Shown here in pieces: positions 14,627-15,042 of a stretch of DNA of 15,042 nt. The stretch covers positions 1-15,042 of the forward strand of contig CAYXFU010000060.1 of assembly GCA_964464375.1 (NCBI GenBank), written 5' to 3'. The notes under the pieces were generated by a model. It had not been told where the DNA came from and did not search any database. It worked only from the letters and a program-made list of their open reading frames with translations. A program made the translations under genes and the position numbers. Numbering within the stretch: position 1 is the first letter of the stretch; every line of letters starts with the position of its first letter. The DNA comes from CAIOZA01 sp964464375. GTDB lineage: Bacteria; Bacteroidota; Ignavibacteria; Kapaibacteriales; UBA2268.

Positions 14627-15042
14627 ATGATTGGTTTTGGATATGATTCACATCGATTTACTGAAACAGGTTCACTCATAATCGGTGGGATTAAAATAGA
14701 TAGTGACTTTGGTGTAATCGCTCACAGTGATGGTGATGTTCTGATTCACGCACTTATTGATGCCTTGTTTGGCGCATCCGGTTTAGGAGATATAGGTGAG
14801 CATTATCCTGATTCAGAAGATAAGTATCATGGAGTTTCAAGTGTAGTTTTACTAAAGGATTGCTTAACAAAAATTCAAAACAAGAAATTCAAAATTCTCA
14901 ATATTGATGCTACAATAATCCTTGAGAAACCCAAATTATCGACCTATAAAAACCAGATCAAAAATAATTTAGCTGACTTGTGCGGTGTTTCTATTGAATT
15001 TGTAAATATCAAAGCCAAGACAAACGAAAAAATGGGTTTTAT
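14627..15042 (+). CDS. ispF: 2-C-methyl-D-erythritol 2,4-cyclodiphosphate synthase, partial (cut by window end)
   Basis: The first 138 codons are present; the usual length is about 155-160, so only the C-terminal end is missing. IspF converts CDP-methylerythritol phosphate to the cyclodiphosphate in the MEP route to isoprenoids. The metal ligands D7, H9 (GYDSHR) and H41 (DVLIHAL) fit the D-x-H...H pattern of the family. HSDGDV (33-38), GDIGEHYPD (54-62) and KTNEKMGF (131-138) are the other conserved blocks. The ATG follows an AAGG about 8 nt upstream, and the gene is 9 nt after the VWA gene, suggesting cotranscription without an obvious functional link. Confidence 0.97.
   Translation, partial: MIGFGYDSHRFTETGSLIIGGIKIDSDFGVIAHSDGDVLIHALIDALFGASGLGDIGEHYPDSEDKYHGVSSVVLLKDCLTKIQNKKFKILNIDATIILEKPKLSTYKNQIKNNLADLCGVSIEFVNIKAKTNEKMGF

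Overview
The window is AT-rich bacterial DNA with long free-standing genes, AT-rich spacers and mostly weak or absent Shine-Dalgarno sequences. It encodes a protein with a type IX secretion (Por/T9SS) C-terminal sorting domain and also a flagellar-type MotA/MotB stator pair. T9SS cargo together with a proton-type flagellar stator points to the Bacteroidota/Chlorobi/Ignavibacteria/Kapabacteria group, most likely an Ignavibacteria- or Kapabacteria-like member rather than a classical gliding Bacteroidetes. That placement is inference from gene content, not a phylogeny.

Positions 1-3972 are accessory-looking. A secreted, T9SS-sorted protein with a single CxxCH c-type heme motif lies on the minus strand (165-1871). 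A LigB-type extradiol dioxygenase of the YgiD family, with an added export-like leader, lies on the plus strand (2430-3326). The spacers around these two genes (1-164, 1872-2429, 3327-3972) hold many repeats: three copies of a 43-bp repeat that bracket both genes, a series of short hairpins with 5-9 bp stems and 3-5 nt loops, a C5/G5-rich inverted element, a nested inverted repeat and a CTCTGTG-type repeat.

Positions 3973-7430 hold a large outer-membrane-type fusion protein (HExxH metalloprotease-like domain, then a TolB-like beta-propeller, then a C-terminal beta-barrel) and a monocistronic rpmB (ribosomal protein L28) closed by a strong intrinsic terminator.

Positions 7655-12342 form a compact motility-linked cluster: TPR lipoprotein, motA, motB and a response-regulator-like protein, with gaps of 12, 35 and 3 nt. 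The last protein is the most interesting in the window. Its receiver domain has Glu where the phospho-accepting Asp should be and Val in place of the conserved Thr/Ser. Its HD-GYP-like output domain has lost the HD pair, the HHE ligands and the tyrosine of GYP. It looks like a catalytically dead c-di-GMP-phosphodiesterase relative translationally close to the stator genes, so it may be a constitutive or binding-only regulator of the motor.

Positions 12440-15042 carry a membrane-anchored von Willebrand factor A protein with an intact MIDAS, followed after 9 nt by ispF (MEP isoprenoid pathway), which is cut by the window end.
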